From Pseudonocardia alaniniphila (lineage in GTDB: Bacteria > Actinomycetota > Actinomycetes > Mycobacteriales > Pseudonocardiaceae), in assembly GCF_022524485.1 (NCBI RefSeq), contig NZ_JAKXMK010000022.1, forward strand, positions 123,757 to 187,756: a stretch of 64,000 nucleotides of DNA. The letters run 5' to 3'. Position numbers and translations under genes: made by a program. Under the pieces are notes generated by a model. The model made no database searches. It was not told where the DNA came from and saw only the letters and a program-made list of their open reading frames with translations. This document shows, piece after piece, positions 24,679 to 33,638 of the stretch. Within the stretch, counting starts at the first letter, position 1, and every line of letters starts with the position of its first letter.

Positions 24679-25350
24679 ATGACCGCAGGCGGTGGAACTG
24701 CGACGACCGACGCGGTCGCCGTAGTGGTGAGCGCCGTTCGCGACGGCATCATGCAGGGCCGGTTCGCCCCGGGGCAACGACTCCCCGAGGCCGACCTCGT
24801 CGCCCTGTACGACGCGTCGCGGGGAGCCGTGCGCGCCGCACTGGCGCAGCTGGAGAACGAGGGCATCGTCGAGCGGGAACGCAACCGCGGCGCGCGGGTG
24901 CGGCCGATCTCGCTGCAGGAGGCAGTCGAGATCACCGAGGCCCGCGCGGTCGTCGAAGGGCTGTGCGCGGCCAAGGCCGCGGTGAAAGCCACCCCCGACG
25001 ACCACCGGAAGCTGCGCGAGCTGGGCGTGGCGCTGGCCGCCACCGTCGAGAACTCCGACGTCGTGGCCTACAGTCAGGTCAACCAGCAGATCCATCGCGC
25101 CATCCGTGATCTGTCCGGGCACGAGACGGCCGGCCGCATGCTCGACCGGCTGCGCACGCAGAGTGTCCGCTACCACTACACCGTCGCGTTGCTCCCGGGC
25201 CGCCCATCGGTCGGCCTGCAGGAGCACCTCGAGGTGATCGAGACCGTCTGCGCAGGCGACCCCGAGGTCGCCGAGCAGCGGATGCGTGCCCATCTGCTCA
25301 GCGTGGTCGACGCACTCCACCAGCTCGACGCCAACCTGCACCAGTGGTGA
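24679..25350 (+). CDS. GntR family regulator, FCD type
   Basis: A 223-residue regulator. The N-terminal winged helix-turn-helix (about residues 10-75) contains GRFAPGQRLPEADLVALYDASRG, and AALAQLENEGIVER is the typical GntR recognition region. Residues 85-220 form an all-helical FCD effector domain (TEARAVVEGLCAAKAA, NQQIHRAIRDLSGH, LQEHLEVIETVCAGD), with histidines that usually bind metal and a carboxylate effector. It probably represses the divergent galB-like operon and its own transcription through the palindrome at 24589-24620, released by an aromatic acid or ring-cleavage product. The effector is unknown. Confidence 0.9.
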   Translation: MTAGGGTATTDAVAVVVSAVRDGIMQGRFAPGQRLPEADLVALYDASRGAVRAALAQLENEGIVERERNRGARVRPISLQEAVEITEARAVVEGLCAAKAAVKATPDDHRKLRELGVALAATVENSDVVAYSQVNQQIHRAIRDLSGHETAGRMLDRLRTQSVRYHYTVALLPGRPSVGLQEHLEVIETVCAGDPEVAEQRMRAHLLSVVDALHQLDANLHQW

Positions 25351-25403
25351 GCGCCGACCGCTCGACCGTGCACCGCCCGAGTACTCGACGAGGAGGCCGG
25401 AAC

Positions 25404-26540
25404 ATGTCCGATCGAATCCGCACCACGCACGTCGGTAGTCTGCCGCGACCTGCGGACCTGCTGGCACTGATCAACGCCAGCGACCGTGGCGAACCGGTGG
25501 ACGAGGCCGCTCTCGCGGCCACCGTCGAGTCGGCCGTTCACGACCAGGTGCGTCTCCAGGCCGAGACCGGGATCGACATCGTCAGCGACGGCGAGATGAG
25601 CAAGATCGGCTACGCCACCTACATCCGCCACCGGATGAGCGGGTTCGAGATCGGCGACGCCCCGCGCGCCACCCCGGCCGACCTCGACGCCTACCCCGAC
25701 TACAAGGAGCAGCTGCACCGCTCCGGGGCCACCGTGGCCTACCTGCGCCCGATCTGCCGGGGCCCCATCGAGTACGAGAACTTCGAGCCGCTCGAGACCG
25801 ACCTCGCCACGCTGCGGTCCGCCATGGACGCCGCGGGCGTCGAGACCGCGTTCATGAACGCTCCGTCGCCGGGCATCACCGCGCTGTTCCAGCCCAACGA
25901 GTACTACCCCGACGAGGACACCTACCTGGGCGCGATCGCCGACGCGCTGAAGGTGGAGTACGACCGCATCGTCGCGGCGGGCTTCGATCTGCAGGTCGAC
26001 TCCCCCGACCTCGGGATGGGCCGGCACAACAAGTACAAGGCGCTCTCCGACGAGGAGTTCCTCGTCCGCGCCGAGGTGCTCGTCGAGGTCCTCAACCACG
26101 CGCTGCGCGACGTGCCGGCCGACCGCGCCCGCATCCACCTGTGCTGGGGCAACTACGAGGGCCCGCACACCTTCGACATCGCGGTGGAGAAGGTGGCCGA
26201 CCTGGTGCTGCGCGCCAAGCCGGCAACGATCCTGTGCGAGGCGGCCAACCCCCGCCACGGCCACGACTGGGCAGGCTGGGCTGCGGCGAAGATCCCCGAC
26301 GACAAGGTCTTCGCGCCCGGCGTGATCGACACCACCACCAACTTCGTGGAGCACCCGGGCCTCGTCGCCGAGCGCATCCTCCGCTACACCGACATCGTCG
26401 GGCGCGAGCGCGTGATCGCCAGCACCGACTGCGGCTTCGGCACCTTCGCCGGCTGGGGCGGCGTGGTGCCCGAGCTGGCCTGGGAGAAGCTCCGCTCGCT
26501 CCGCGACGGCGCCGCCATCGCGACCGAAAAGCTCTGGTGA
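25404..26540 (+). CDS. MetE-like cobalamin-independent methyltransferase C-terminal domain protein
   Basis: A 378-residue single-domain protein of the UROD/MetE-like fold. It opens with TTHVGSLPRP. All four zinc ligands of MetE are identifiable: His and Cys in IHLCWGN, Glu in ILCEAANP and Cys in STDCGFGT. It lacks the N-terminal half of true MetE (about 750 residues). Short MetE-like proteins may methylate homocysteine, or act on other thiols as in epoxyalkane:CoM transferase. In a cluster for methoxylated aromatics it might take part in C1 or thiol chemistry; that is inference. A GAGGAGGCCGG ribosome site precedes the ATG. Confidence 0.82.
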   Translation: MSDRIRTTHVGSLPRPADLLALINASDRGEPVDEAALAATVESAVHDQVRLQAETGIDIVSDGEMSKIGYATYIRHRMSGFEIGDAPRATPADLDAYPDYKEQLHRSGATVAYLRPICRGPIEYENFEPLETDLATLRSAMDAAGVETAFMNAPSPGITALFQPNEYYPDEDTYLGAIADALKVEYDRIVAAGFDLQVDSPDLGMGRHNKYKALSDEEFLVRAEVLVEVLNHALRDVPADRARIHLCWGNYEGPHTFDIAVEKVADLVLRAKPATILCEAANPRHGHDWAGWAAAKIPDDKVFAPGVIDTTTNFVEHPGLVAERILRYTDIVGRERVIASTDCGFGTFAGWGGVVPELAWEKLRSLRDGAAIATEKLW

Positions 26541-26587
26541 CCACCGTCCCGATCCCCTTGTGATCACCCGAACGTAGGAGGCACGAC

Positions 26588-26863
26588 ATGGAGTTCCTGG
26601 TACGCGCGGAGAACCGCTTGCCCCCGGAGACCCCGGAGGAGGAGCGCAGCCGCCTCAAGAAGGGCGAACGCGCGCGGGCGGACGAACTACGCGCTGCCGG
26701 GAACCTCAAGCGGCTGTGGCGGGTGCCGGGCCGCAACGCGACGATCGGCCTGTACGAGTGCACCGACGCCACGGAGCTGCACGACGTGCTGTCCTCGCTG
26801 CCGATGTTCCCGTGGATGGACATCACGGTCGAGGTCGTCGCCACCCACCCGCAGGAGCAGTGA
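26588..26863 (+). CDS. Muconolactone delta-isomerase-like protein
   Basis: A 91-residue protein beginning MEFLVRAENRLPPETPEEE, with LRAAGNLKRLWRVPGR and LHDVLSSLPMFPWMDITVE, the full pattern of the muconolactone isomerase (CatC-like) family. True CatC moves the double bond in muconolactone in the 3-oxoadipate pathway; no catA or catB is nearby. It is more likely a homologue acting on another lactone or enol intermediate of the cluster. An AGGAGG ribosome site precedes the ATG. Its stop overlaps the GTG start of the next gene. Confidence 0.85.
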   Translation: MEFLVRAENRLPPETPEEERSRLKKGERARADELRAAGNLKRLWRVPGRNATIGLYECTDATELHDVLSSLPMFPWMDITVEVVATHPQEQ

Positions 26864-27570
26864 CCGTGGCAACGTTCGTCCTCCTGCACGGCGCGTGGCA
26901 CGGCGGCTGGGCCTGGCGGAAGGTGGAGCCGTACCTGCGCTCCGCGGGGCACGAGGTGCTGACCCCCACCCTCACGGGAGTCAGCGACCGGGCTCATCTG
27001 CTCAGCCCGGCCGTCGGCCTCGACACCCACGTCACCGACGTCGTCGCACTGCTCGACGCCGAGGGCGCGACCGACGTCGTCCTCGTCGGCCACAGCTACG
27101 CGGGCCAGGTGGTCACAGGCGTCGCCGACCGCCGGCCCGAGGCACTGCGGCGGCGGGTGTACCTCGACGCGTTCTTCGGCAACGACGGCGAGGCCGCGAT
27201 CGACCTGCTCCCGCCGCATGTCGCCGAGCACTACCGCGAGTCGGTGGCCGGGCCCGGCTTCGGCTGGCTCATCCCGGTGCGGTCGCTGCAGGCGCTCGGC
27301 GTCACCGACGAGGCCGACACCGAGTGGCTCACCGCACGGCTCACGCCGCACCCGTGGCGCACCTACACGGAGCCGCTCGCGCTGAGCGGCCGTCAGGACG
27401 AGGTCCCGGCGGTCTTCGTCGAGTGCACCGACTGGATGCGGGTCTTCCGCGCCCACAGCGAACGGGCCGAGAGCGCGGGCTGGCCCGTGCTCACCGTGCC
27501 CACCGGCCACGAAGCGATGGTGACCGCTCCGGAAGCACTGGCCAAGATCCTGATCGACGCGGCGGCCTGA
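26860..27570 (+). CDS. Alpha/beta hydrolase (esterase/lactonase-like)
   Basis: A 236-residue hydrolase with VLLHGAWHGGWAW near the N terminus, nucleophile elbow VGHSYAGQV (Ser about residue 79) and a histidine in PTGHEAM near the C terminus. This compact type includes plant methyl-salicylate esterase-like and many bacterial lactone/ester hydrolases. It is coupled to the isomerase-like gene by a GTGA overlap; the GTG at 26866 is an alternative start. A role in opening a lactone made in the same pathway is plausible but unproven. Confidence 0.85.
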   Translation: MTVATFVLLHGAWHGGWAWRKVEPYLRSAGHEVLTPTLTGVSDRAHLLSPAVGLDTHVTDVVALLDAEGATDVVLVGHSYAGQVVTGVADRRPEALRRRVYLDAFFGNDGEAAIDLLPPHVAEHYRESVAGPGFGWLIPVRSLQALGVTDEADTEWLTARLTPHPWRTYTEPLALSGRQDEVPAVFVECTDWMRVFRAHSERAESAGWPVLTVPTGHEAMVTAPEALAKILIDAAA

Positions 27571-27604
27571 AACACACACCGAGCACTGCACCGGGAAGGC
27601 GACG

Positions 27605-29308
27605 ATGGAGTTGCAAACACCAACACAAGGCGCTGAGACAGTGGCCGAGGCCTTCCTGGTGCAGCTGCGCCGGCGCGGGGTCGAGCGGCTATTCGTCAAC
27701 AGCGGCACCGACTTCGCGTCACTCGTGGAGGCCTACGCCCGGCGCAAGGACTCCGGCCTCGACCTGCCCGACGTGGTCGTCTGCGCCCACGAGAACCTCG
27801 CGGTGTCGATGGCCCACGGTTCCTACCTCGGCGACGGGCGGGTGCAGGCGGTCATGCTGCACACGAGCGTCGGCACCGCCAACGCGGTGTGCGCGGTGTT
27901 CAACGCCGCCCGCAGCCGGGTGCCCGTGCTGCTGACCGCGGGTCGCACACCTCTGTTCGAGCACTCGATGCTCGGCTCCCGCGACGCCCCGATCCACTGG
28001 GCGCAGGAGATGTTCGACCAGGCCGGGATGCTGCGCGAGCTCGTGAAGTGGGACTACGAACTGCGCGACGGCGCCCACGTGCAGGACGTCGTCGACCGGG
28101 CGCTCGACATCGCCACCACGGAACCGCGCGGCCCCGTCTACCTGTCTCTCCCGCGGGAGGTGCTGGCCGGTCCGGTCTTCGGCCCCCAGGACGCCGCCGC
28201 CCCCGCCCTGCCCTCCACCGCGCACCCGGACCCCGCCGCCGTCGCCCGGCTCGCCGACCACCTGGCCTCGGCCACGTTCCCCGTGATCATCACCGGGGAC
28301 GCCGGCGCCGACCGGCGGGCCGTGCCGCTGCTCGCCGAGCTCTCCGAGCGGTTCGGCATCGCCGTCGTCGAGAGCGGCGTGCGCCACGTCAACATCCCGG
28401 CCGACCATCCGCTGCACGCCGGTTACGCCGTCGGCGAGGTGCTGGCCGAGGCCGACGTGGTCTGTGTTCTCGACCTCGACGTGCCGTGGTTGCCCGGCTC
28501 CTCCACCCCCCGCGCCGACGCCGTGGTGGTGCAGTGCGGGCCCGACCCCAGCTTCTCGCGGTACCCGATGCGCACCCACCGCACGGACCTGACGATCACC
28601 GCGAACGTCACGGCCCTTCTGCCTGCGCTCACCGCCGCGCTGGCCGAGCGCGCGGTCGACCCCGGCCGGGCCGATCGCCTCGCCGCCCGCGTGGGCGGCT
28701 GGCGCGAGCGGCGGGCGCGGCTGCTCGAAACGGAGTCCGCCGCCGGGGGACCCATCACCAAGGCGTTCCTCAACACGGCGCTCGCGCAGGTGCGCCCGTC
28801 CGACGCGGTCGTCGTCAACGAGTACTGGGCCTCGCCCGAGATCCTCGGCTCGACCGTTCCCGGCACCTACTTCGGCACGCCACCCGCAGGCGGGCTGGGC
28901 TGGGGGCTTCCCGCGGCCATGGGGGTGCAGCTCGCGCGCCCGACGACCACCGTGATCGCCACACTCGGCGACGGTGCCTACATGTTCGCCAACCCGGCCG
29001 CGTGCCACCAGGCGATGGCCATGCACCACCTGCCGGTCCTCACGGTGGTGTGCACCAACGCGCACTGGGGCGCGGTGCAGTCGTCGGCCCTGCGGATGTA
29101 CCCGGACGGTCACGCGGCGGGTGCCCCCGAGCTGTCCCCGCTCGCCCGGCTCGACCCGGCGCCCCGGTTCGCCGCGTACGCGGAGGCATCCGGTGGCCTC
29201 GGCCTGCACGTCACCGAGCGCGCGGAGCTGGTGCCCGCCCTGCAGCGCGCACTGCGCACCGTGCAGGACGAGCGCCGGCACGTACTCGTCGATGTGGAGT
29301 GCGCCTGA
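27605..29308 (+). CDS. Thiamine diphosphate-dependent enzyme (acetolactate synthase/benzoylformate decarboxylase family)
   Basis: A 567-residue ThDP enzyme with the usual three domains. The catalytic glutamate is Glu63 in VCAHENLAV. The cofactor motif GDGAYMFANPAACHQAMA starts near residue 455 and ends in TVVCTNAHWG. The middle domain is present but has no obvious FAD-specific motif. Possible activities are decarboxylation or carboligation of a 2-oxo acid, such as one produced by ring cleavage. It is the last gene of the GntR-headed plus-strand run; a hairpin follows at 29341. Confidence 0.87.
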   Translation: MELQTPTQGAETVAEAFLVQLRRRGVERLFVNSGTDFASLVEAYARRKDSGLDLPDVVVCAHENLAVSMAHGSYLGDGRVQAVMLHTSVGTANAVCAVFNAARSRVPVLLTAGRTPLFEHSMLGSRDAPIHWAQEMFDQAGMLRELVKWDYELRDGAHVQDVVDRALDIATTEPRGPVYLSLPREVLAGPVFGPQDAAAPALPSTAHPDPAAVARLADHLASATFPVIITGDAGADRRAVPLLAELSERFGIAVVESGVRHVNIPADHPLHAGYAVGEVLAEADVVCVLDLDVPWLPGSSTPRADAVVVQCGPDPSFSRYPMRTHRTDLTITANVTALLPALTAALAERAVDPGRADRLAARVGGWRERRARLLETESAAGGPITKAFLNTALAQVRPSDAVVVNEYWASPEILGSTVPGTYFGTPPAGGLGWGLPAAMGVQLARPTTTVIATLGDGAYMFANPAACHQAMAMHHLPVLTVVCTNAHWGAVQSSALRMYPDGHAAGAPELSPLARLDPAPRFAAYAEASGGLGLHVTERAELVPALQRALRTVQDERRHVLVDVECA

Positions 29309-29340
29309 CCTGATCGCTCGATCCTCGGCGCGCCGGGTAA

Positions 29341-29360
29341 CGCGGATCGCGAGATCCGCG
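29341..29360. terminator. Hairpin downstream of the ThDP gene
   Basis: CGCGGATC/GATCCGCG form a perfect 8-bp stem with loop GCGA, 33 bases after the ThDP gene stop and 42 bases before the next start. It could terminate the catabolic transcript; there is no T-run. Confidence 0.5.
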
Positions 29361-29401
29361 AGAATGACGCCGCAGTCCGTAGAGGATCAAGGAGCTCGAC
29401 G

Positions 29402-30580
29402 ATGGCCGTCGCGCGCGGGGCGGGCTCTGCCGCCAGCTCGATCGACGCCGCGCGCGCCCGCCGGGTTCTCGACGCGCTGGCTCCCGCGATCGTCTACCTC
29501 CTGGTGCGTCTCGCCGGGGTCGGCGTGCTCGCCGCGATGGCCGCGCACGACGGGGCATCGCTGCTCGGCGAGCTGACGAGCTGGGATGGCCGCTGGCTGC
29601 TCGCCATCGCCGAGCACGGCTACGACGGCGTCCCGGCCGACATGGTCGACGCCACCGGCCACCGCTCCCCCGAGACGCCGCTCGGGTTCTTCCCGGGATA
29701 CCCGGGCCTCGTCGCCGCGGCCCGCCTGCTGACCGGCGGCAACCTCGTGGCCGCCGGTCTGCTCGTCAGCACGGCCGCGGGTATCGCGGCGGCGTTCGGC
29801 CTCACCCGCCTCGGCGAGTCGGTGCCCGGCGGCTCGCGGCGGGCCGGGCTGCTTCTCACCTGCCTGTTCGCCGCCTCGCCGATGGCGGTCGCCCTCTCGA
29901 TGACCTACACCGAGGCCCTGTTCTGTGCGCTCGCCGTGTGGGTGCTCGTCGGCGTGCTGCGCGAGCAGTGGATGCTCGCGGGGCTGTGCGCGGCGGGCGC
30001 CGGGCTGGTGCGACCCACCGGCAGTTCGCTCGTGGCCGCGGTCGGGCTGGCTGCGCTGGCCGCCGTGATCCAGCGGCGCGGCGGGTGGCGGCCGTGGGTC
30101 GCGGGAGCGCTCGCAGCCGCGGGAGCCCTCGGCTACGTCGGGTACGTCGCCACCCGCACAGGCGTCCTCGGCGGCTGGTTCGTGATCCAGCGGGAGGGAT
30201 GGGGCTGGCACCTCGACGGCGGCGTGGCGACCGTCCGCTGGCTCGCCGAGGTCCTGACGTCCAGCGGGAACGTGTTCGACCTGCTCACCGTGCTCAGCCT
30301 GGCGGGCAGCATCGCGCTGTTCGTGGTGGCCGTGATCATGCGGATGCCGTGGCCGCTGCTCGTGTACGGCGGGCTCGTGCTCGTCACCACATGGGGCACG
30401 GACGGCCTGATGAACGCCAAGCTCCGGGTGCTGCTCCCGGCGTTCGTGCTGCTGCTCCCGGTCGCGATCGGCCTCGCCGCGCGCCGGAGGGCCACAGCCG
30501 TGGCGGTCGTCGTGGCGGCAGCGTTCGCGTCAGCCTGGTTCGGCGCGTACGCCCTGACGATCTGGCCCTACGCCATCTGA
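29402..30580 (+). CDS. Polytopic membrane protein, PIG-V-like mannosyltransferase family
   Basis: A 392-residue integral membrane protein with about nine hydrophobic segments. After the first helix comes LTSWDGRWLLAIAEHGY, where WDGRWYL-like motifs in the first large loop are typical of GT-C glycosyltransferases of the PIG-V type. A second loop has PLGFFPGYPGLVAA, and a third MTYTEALFCALAVW. It should use a lipid-linked sugar on the outer membrane face. The C-terminal end overlaps the convergent NmrA-like gene by 13 bases. It does not look related to the aromatic genes. Confidence 0.75.
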   Translation: MAVARGAGSAASSIDAARARRVLDALAPAIVYLLVRLAGVGVLAAMAAHDGASLLGELTSWDGRWLLAIAEHGYDGVPADMVDATGHRSPETPLGFFPGYPGLVAAARLLTGGNLVAAGLLVSTAAGIAAAFGLTRLGESVPGGSRRAGLLLTCLFAASPMAVALSMTYTEALFCALAVWVLVGVLREQWMLAGLCAAGAGLVRPTGSSLVAAVGLAALAAVIQRRGGWRPWVAGALAAAGALGYVGYVATRTGVLGGWFVIQREGWGWHLDGGVATVRWLAEVLTSSGNVFDLLTVLSLAGSIALFVVAVIMRMPWPLLVYGGLVLVTTWGTDGLMNAKLRVLLPAFVLLLPVAIGLAARRRATAVAVVVAAAFASAWFGAYALTIWPYAI

Positions 30581-31530
30581 CCGCGCGCGTGTTCTCGTTG
30601 CGCCGTATCGATCACACCACCGTCGGCCGGCCAGGCCTCCGTGTCTTTCCACGCGGCGATCGTGTCGGCCGACTCGAACGCCGCGTGCGTCCGCAGGTAC
30701 TCGTCGAGTCCGGTGGGCCGGCGTCCGATCAGGCGGTCCACGTCGGGGCTGACGGGTTCGGCGAGCCCTTGCCGGAACAGGCCGAAGAGCTCCCGGAAAT
30801 GGTCGGCCTCCCACCACGCCATGCCTCGCTTCTGGAACTGGCGTCGCAGCTCCCACGGTGTGAGCTTCACGGTCTCGACCGTTCGGCCGATCCTGGCGCC
30901 GACCTGTTCCGCGATCTCGTCGAAGGTCACGGCGCGAGGACCGGTGAGCGCCAGGGTGTGACCGACCCACCGGGGATCCATGAGCGCTTCCGCACCGCAC
31001 TCGCCGATGTCCCGGGCATCGATGTAGTTGATGCCGGCAGGCCCGAGCGGATCGATGACCTTCCCGGTGTCGCGCAGGATCGGCAACACGATCCGGTCGA
31101 TCAGGAACTGCATGAACGTGCAGGGCCGAAGGACCACAAAAGGCTGGCCGGAGTGCGTCAGCACCTGCTCGACCTCCCAGTGCCTGCGCGTCGCCTCGGG
31201 CCCGTCCGGCGTCACCGCCGCGGTGGTGCCGGAGACCTTGACGATCCGGACGCCGGTTCGGCGCAGCACCCGAATCATCTCCAGCTGGATGTCGGTCGAA
31301 CGGGGATCATCGGGCGTGAGCAGAAAGGCCGCATCGAGTCCGTCGGCCGCATCGAGCAGCGAGGACTGCAGATGCGGCGTACAGCAGCGGATATCGGTTC
31401 CTTCCGGCAAAAGACGCAATGCGCGCTGCGGGTCTCTGGTGAAGACCCGGGTATGCACGCCACGAGCGCGCAGCGCCCGGACCACATGAGGACCGACGAT
31501 CCCGGTCGAACCGATCACCAAGACTGACAT
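30568..31530 (-). CDS. NmrA-like NAD(P)-binding protein
   Basis: A 320-residue atypical SDR. The cofactor loop is VIGSTGIVGPHVVRAL at residues 4-19. Further features are TPDDPRSTDIQLEMI, VKVSGTTAAV in the catalytic strand and FVVLRPCTFMQFLID, as in NmrA/quinone-reductase-2-like proteins. The classical Y-x3-K is not evident, common in this subgroup. It could be a redox sensor or a reductase. A small open frame and a 16-bp palindrome lie upstream, and a MarR gene is next, so MarR control is likely. Confidence 0.82.
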   Translation of the reverse strand: MSVLVIGSTGIVGPHVVRALRARGVHTRVFTRDPQRALRLLPEGTDIRCCTPHLQSSLLDAADGLDAAFLLTPDDPRSTDIQLEMIRVLRRTGVRIVKVSGTTAAVTPDGPEATRRHWEVEQVLTHSGQPFVVLRPCTFMQFLIDRIVLPILRDTGKVIDPLGPAGINYIDARDIGECGAEALMDPRWVGHTLALTGPRAVTFDEIAEQVGARIGRTVETVKLTPWELRRQFQKRGMAWWEADHFRELFGLFRQGLAEPVSPDVDRLIGRRPTGLDEYLRTHAAFESADTIAAWKDTEAWPADGGVIDTAQREHARGQMA

Positions 31531-31548
31531 CGAGTGAGCTCCTGCGCC

Positions 31549-31749
31549 TCAGCTGGACTGGGATGAGGACACGCCGTCGAGGTACGGCGATCCGACCGGC
31601 GCCGCGACCGGTTCGCCGATGCCCCTCCACCGGTGCCCGCCGGAATCGATGACGGCGACGCCGAGAATTCGTTTCCCTGCCTCGCGCGCCGCGGCGCGCG
31701 GCGTCACATCGACGGCGATGCGGGATCGCTCATACATCGTGATAGTCAT
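31549..31749 (-). CDS. Small hypothetical protein upstream of the NmrA-like gene
   Basis: A 66-residue open frame with high GC at third positions, from ATG 31749 to 18 bases before the NmrA-like start. The middle part AGKRILGVAVIDSGGHRWRGIGEP resembles no family I can name. It may be a real small gene in the same transcript or a chance frame in a leader. Confidence 0.4.
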   Translation of the reverse strand: MTITMYERSRIAVDVTPRAAAREAGKRILGVAVIDSGGHRWRGIGEPVAAPVGSPYLDGVSSSQSS

Positions 31750-31874
31750 AGTTTATGACCGAATCTCACGGTAGCTCAACGCCCGCGGCAAGGGCAAGTT
31801 TCCGAGGCCGACCACCCCATCGGAAACAGCGATCCGCACATCAACGACCGTTTTTCACACTCAAGAAGGTCACA

Positions 31875-31890
31875 CGGGTTGATCAACCCG
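31875..31890. promoter_or_regulatory. 16-bp perfect palindrome, probable MarR operator
   Basis: CGGGTTGATCAACCCG is perfectly palindromic and lies in a relatively AT-rich gap, 126 bases upstream of the small gene at 31749 and 27 bases downstream of the MarR gene's stop. MarR dimers bind sites of this size and symmetry. It may therefore regulate the small gene and NmrA-like gene. Confidence 0.6.
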
Positions 31891-31916
31891 AATGTGCCGG
31901 AGAATCGACCACCGCG

Positions 31917-32396
31917 CTAACGAGCCTGATGCCGGCGCTGATGCTCGGTGACGTCGATCAGTGCTTCCTTGAACCGCGTGAACGTGTCGTGTCCGAGACG
32001 GCGCGCGTGCCGCTCCTGGATCGACGTCATGATCGTCTCGGCGGTCCGCATCTGCTCCAGCCCACGCTCCGTGGGGCAGACCAGTTTGGCCCTGCGGTCG
32101 CCGGGATCGGGCTTGCGCTCGACGTAGCCGAGCGCCTCCAGCTCGTCGATCACCGTGCCGATCACTTGCTTGTGCTGGCCGGAGAGCCGTGCCAGCTCCG
32201 TCGCCCGGACACCGGCTGCCTCGATGTAGGCCAGCACCGCGCCGTGGCGGGGATGCAGGTCGGCGAAGCCGTTCGCCGCCAGCGTCGAGAAGAGTTCGTT
32301 CTGCACGGCGAACAGCAGGCGCCCGGCCAGGACCCCGAGGTCGGGGTCGGTGTGGATGTGGGCGTCGGCGCTGTTCCGTTCGGCCCGGGCGACCAT
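31917..32396 (-). CDS. MarR family regulator
   Basis: A 159-residue regulator. The winged helix-turn-helix covers about residues 50-115: HPRHGAVLAYIEAAGVRATELARLSGQHKQVIGTVIDELEALGYVERKPDPGDRRAKLV is the standard layout, with the DxRxK wing as DPGDRRAK. Terminal helices should dimerise. It probably responds to a phenolic or other small ligand and controls the NmrA-like gene next to it through the palindrome at 31875. The start is ATG at 32396. Confidence 0.85.
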   Translation of the reverse strand: MVARAERNSADAHIHTDPDLGVLAGRLLFAVQNELFSTLAANGFADLHPRHGAVLAYIEAAGVRATELARLSGQHKQVIGTVIDELEALGYVERKPDPGDRRAKLVCPTERGLEQMRTAETIMTSIQERHARRLGHDTFTRFKEALIDVTEHQRRHQAR

Positions 32397-32562
32397 CCGA
32401 TGCCTCCTCAGGCTCCACTCAGGGGCCGAACACAGCCACCCATCGCGGGAAGTTTAGTGGATAAGTCGCGAATGGACGGTACGCCGGTCTGACGACACTA
32501 TGGCCGAGTGTGGATGTTGCCCCGCTTCCGGCCGATCTCGGCACGAATGGGGAAACCAGACT

Positions 32563-33456
32563 TTATGTCGGCGCACCCCTGGCGCGGTTGCGGAAGGCGG
32601 TCGGGGTCTCGCCGGCGCGCTGCCGGAAGAACTTGGTGAACACGACGGCGTCGGGAAAACCGAGTCGCTCGCCGATCGCGCTGGCGGCGGCATCGGTGTG
32701 CACGAGCTGACGCTTGGCCTCGAGAAGGACCCGGTCGTCGATGAAGCTCTTGGCGCCGCGCCCCGTGGCCGTCCGCGTGGCGCGGGTGAGGGTGCGGACG
32801 CTGTAGCCCAAGCCCCGCGCGTAGTCCGCCACCCGATGAGTTCGCGAGAAGTCTCGCTCCACCGCCTGCTGGAAGCGGCGGAACGCCTCGTTGCCGCTCG
32901 CGCCGTCCCCGGCCTGGACGCCCTGAACGTGAGCCAGGCGCAGCACGAGGACGGCGAGCAGATGGCGGACGACCTCGATGTGGGACTCCAGGGGCAGGTC
33001 CGCCAGGTCGCGGAACTCGCTCTCCAGCAGGTCCAGCACGCGCCGGACCTTGTCCTGCTCGGCGCCCGTGGGGAGCAGTGGCTGCTGCCGGGCCGGCTGG
33101 TCGACGCGGGCGATGTCCACGGTGGCGCGGCTCAGGAACCCGGGCTCGAAGAGCACGACCGCACCCTCGGCCGCGTGCAGGTGCGAGCAGAGCTGATAGA
33201 TCTGGCCGGGACGCACCCACATCCAGGCACCCTCGGTCAGCTCGTGCTCGGTGAAGTCCACGGAGCAGCACAGGGTGCCCGACCGCACCGTGATGAGCTC
33301 GTGGAAGGCCAGCCGCTTGGGGGCGTACGGGTCGACGTCATGGCCACGGGCGCGCTCGGCCAGGCCGGTGAAGTCGAGAACCTCCACACCCGGCGGGGCG
33401 CCCGCGGAAGTCCGATAAGGGACTTTCGTGACATCAGTGTGTCCGTTTCTGTCCAT
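32563..33456 (-). CDS. AraC family regulator, divergent from the decarboxylase operon
   Basis: A 297-residue regulator. The N-terminal part is a cupin-like ligand-binding domain (FHELITVRSGTLCCSVDF, WMWVRPGQIYQL). The C-terminal ~100 residues are the double helix-turn-helix: VADYARGLGYSVRTLTRATR and IGERLGFPDAVVFTKFFRQR. ATG 33456 is preferred over a frame extension to 33507 because GGAGA precedes it. Divergent placement 182 bases from the UbiX-type gene strongly suggests it activates the hydroxyarylic acid decarboxylase genes with the aromatic acid as effector. Confidence 0.88.
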   Translation of the reverse strand: MDRNGHTDVTKVPYRTSAGAPPGVEVLDFTGLAERARGHDVDPYAPKRLAFHELITVRSGTLCCSVDFTEHELTEGAWMWVRPGQIYQLCSHLHAAEGAVVLFEPGFLSRATVDIARVDQPARQQPLLPTGAEQDKVRRVLDLLESEFRDLADLPLESHIEVVRHLLAVLVLRLAHVQGVQAGDGASGNEAFRRFQQAVERDFSRTHRVADYARGLGYSVRTLTRATRTATGRGAKSFIDDRVLLEAKRQLVHTDAAASAIGERLGFPDAVVFTKFFRQRAGETPTAFRNRARGAPT

Positions 33457-33638
33457 GATCTGTCTCCAGCCTACGACCTCCGACGCCCGGCCGACTTCTA
33501 GCGTCAAGAGCGACGGAAACGGCCACGGCGCGCACAGATCGCCGCGACCACGGTCCGCCGCGACGGAGAGATGACCGAAACTGTCCGCGTCATCTGCCTG
33601 GACGCCTCATCCGAGACGAACCGAGGGGGTCATGAATC

